Shown: one piece after another, positions 5,045 to 5,525 of the stretch
Layout of the letters: each line of letters starts with the position of its first letter
Numbering within the stretch: the first letter of the stretch is position 1
Assembly: GCA_020853455.1 (NCBI GenBank)
Contig: JADYYV010000342.1
Location: 1 to 5,525, forward strand
Source of the DNA: Alphaproteobacteria bacterium
GTDB taxonomy: Bacteria; Pseudomonadota; Alphaproteobacteria; Micavibrionales; UBA2020
Length of the DNA: 5,525 bases
Direction: 5' to 3'
Position numbers and translations under genes: made by a program
The notes under the pieces: generated by a model
Told to the model about the DNA's origin: nothing
Database searches by the model: none
The model's input: only the letters and a program-made list of their open reading frames with translations

Positions 5045-5525
5045 AAAAACGCTTCACCATCGGGTTGCAGGCCGTTTTTGCGGTCATCCTGCTGATCGTG
5101 CTGCTGCTGCCGCTGTCGGGTGTTTATTTTTTCCGCCTGTTTGAAAACGAGCTGGTGCGCCAGACCGAGGCCGAGCTGATCGCGCAGGGCGTGTTTATGT
5201 CGGCGCTATATAAAGACGCGCTGAACGGCGAGAATATTGCCGAAGATTACGGCCGCCCCGTGACCGAAAAACCGCCGGTGCTGGACGCGCGGTTCAAGCC
5301 CTATCCCCCCACCATCGACCTGCGCACCGCGCCTATTCTGCCGCCGCGTCCCGATGCCGTACATCCGGCGCACAAGCCCGATCCCGCCGCGCTGACAGCA
5401 GGCCGCCGCCTTGAATCGGTTTTGCAAGAGGCTAAATTCAGCACGCTTGCCAGCATGCGGATGCTGGATTTCGACGGCACGGTGGTGGCGGGGGCGGGGG
5501 AAATGAACCTGTCGCTCGCCCATAC
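5041..5525 (+). CDS. Sensor histidine kinase, N-terminal part (3' end outside window)
   Basis: The GTG at 5041 overlaps the regulator's TGA (GTGA), and the frame stays open for 161 residues to the window edge. A basic start (KKR) and a long hydrophobic segment (about 8-32) form the first membrane helix. A probable periplasmic sensor follows: a helix with RQTEAELIAQGVF (40-52), a proline-rich stretch (about 72-115) and a beta-type segment with MLDFDGTVVAG (141-151) typical of PAS/Cache-like sensors. The second membrane helix, HAMP, dimerisation/His and ATPase regions would lie beyond the window. The kinase call rests on position after a response regulator with coupled translation and on the layout resembling CreC-type kinases. 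The signal is unknown. The GTG has no strong ribosome-binding site, in line with translation by reinitiation from the upstream gene. Confidence 0.85.
   Translation, partial: MKKRFTIGLQAVFAVILLIVLLLPLSGVYFFRLFENELVRQTEAELIAQGVFMSALYKDALNGENIAEDYGRPVTEKPPVLDARFKPYPPTIDLRTAPILPPRPDAVHPAHKPDPAALTAGRRLESVLQEAKFSTLASMRMLDFDGTVVAGAGEMNLSLAH

Overview
The window reads as chromosomal DNA of a GC-rich Gram-negative proteobacterium, most likely an alphaproteobacterium. The reasons are the strong G/C bias at third codon positions, a small stand-alone PilZ protein of the style common in that class, and the inner-membrane and two-component gene content. The genus cannot be read from the sequence. No tRNA, rRNA, CRISPR array, insertion sequence or phage gene was seen.

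Left part (1-2173). A TetR-family repressor gene runs leftward off the window edge (426 to 1, minus strand). It is divergent from a rightward unit of three genes: a classical short-chain dehydrogenase/reductase (SDR, 701-1456), a single-domain PilZ protein with an intact c-di-GMP-binding signature (1496-1942), and a 49-residue protein (1952-2101) with a perfect Shine-Dalgarno sequence that overlaps the PilZ stop codon. The unit ends at a strong intrinsic terminator (2135-2173). The 274-base divergent intergenic region has a recognisable promoter for each direction. Each promoter carries an inverted repeat positioned to block it, which fits a TetR protein controlling itself and the SDR unit. 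The SDR resembles E. coli BdcA, which sits next to the TetR regulator BdcR and has been reported to bind c-di-GMP. The adjoining PilZ gene therefore makes a c-di-GMP link plausible but unproven.

Right part (2174-5525). After the terminator there is a short promoter-like stretch with a perfect -10 box, then a tightly packed rightward series: a 59-residue hydrophobic small protein, a DUF4173-type polytopic membrane protein, a small membrane protein of about four helices, an OmpR/PhoB-type response regulator most like CreB, and the start of its sensor histidine kinase, cut by the window end. Each gene overlaps or abuts the next (14 nt, 14 nt, 0 nt and 4 nt), so they are very likely co-transcribed and translationally coupled. 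The two unknown membrane proteins may then work with, or be controlled by, the two-component system.

The most useful leads are the TetR/SDR/PilZ/small-protein unit, the two small genes at 1952-2101 and 2262-2441, and the physical coupling of a DUF4173 protein to a CreBC-like system.
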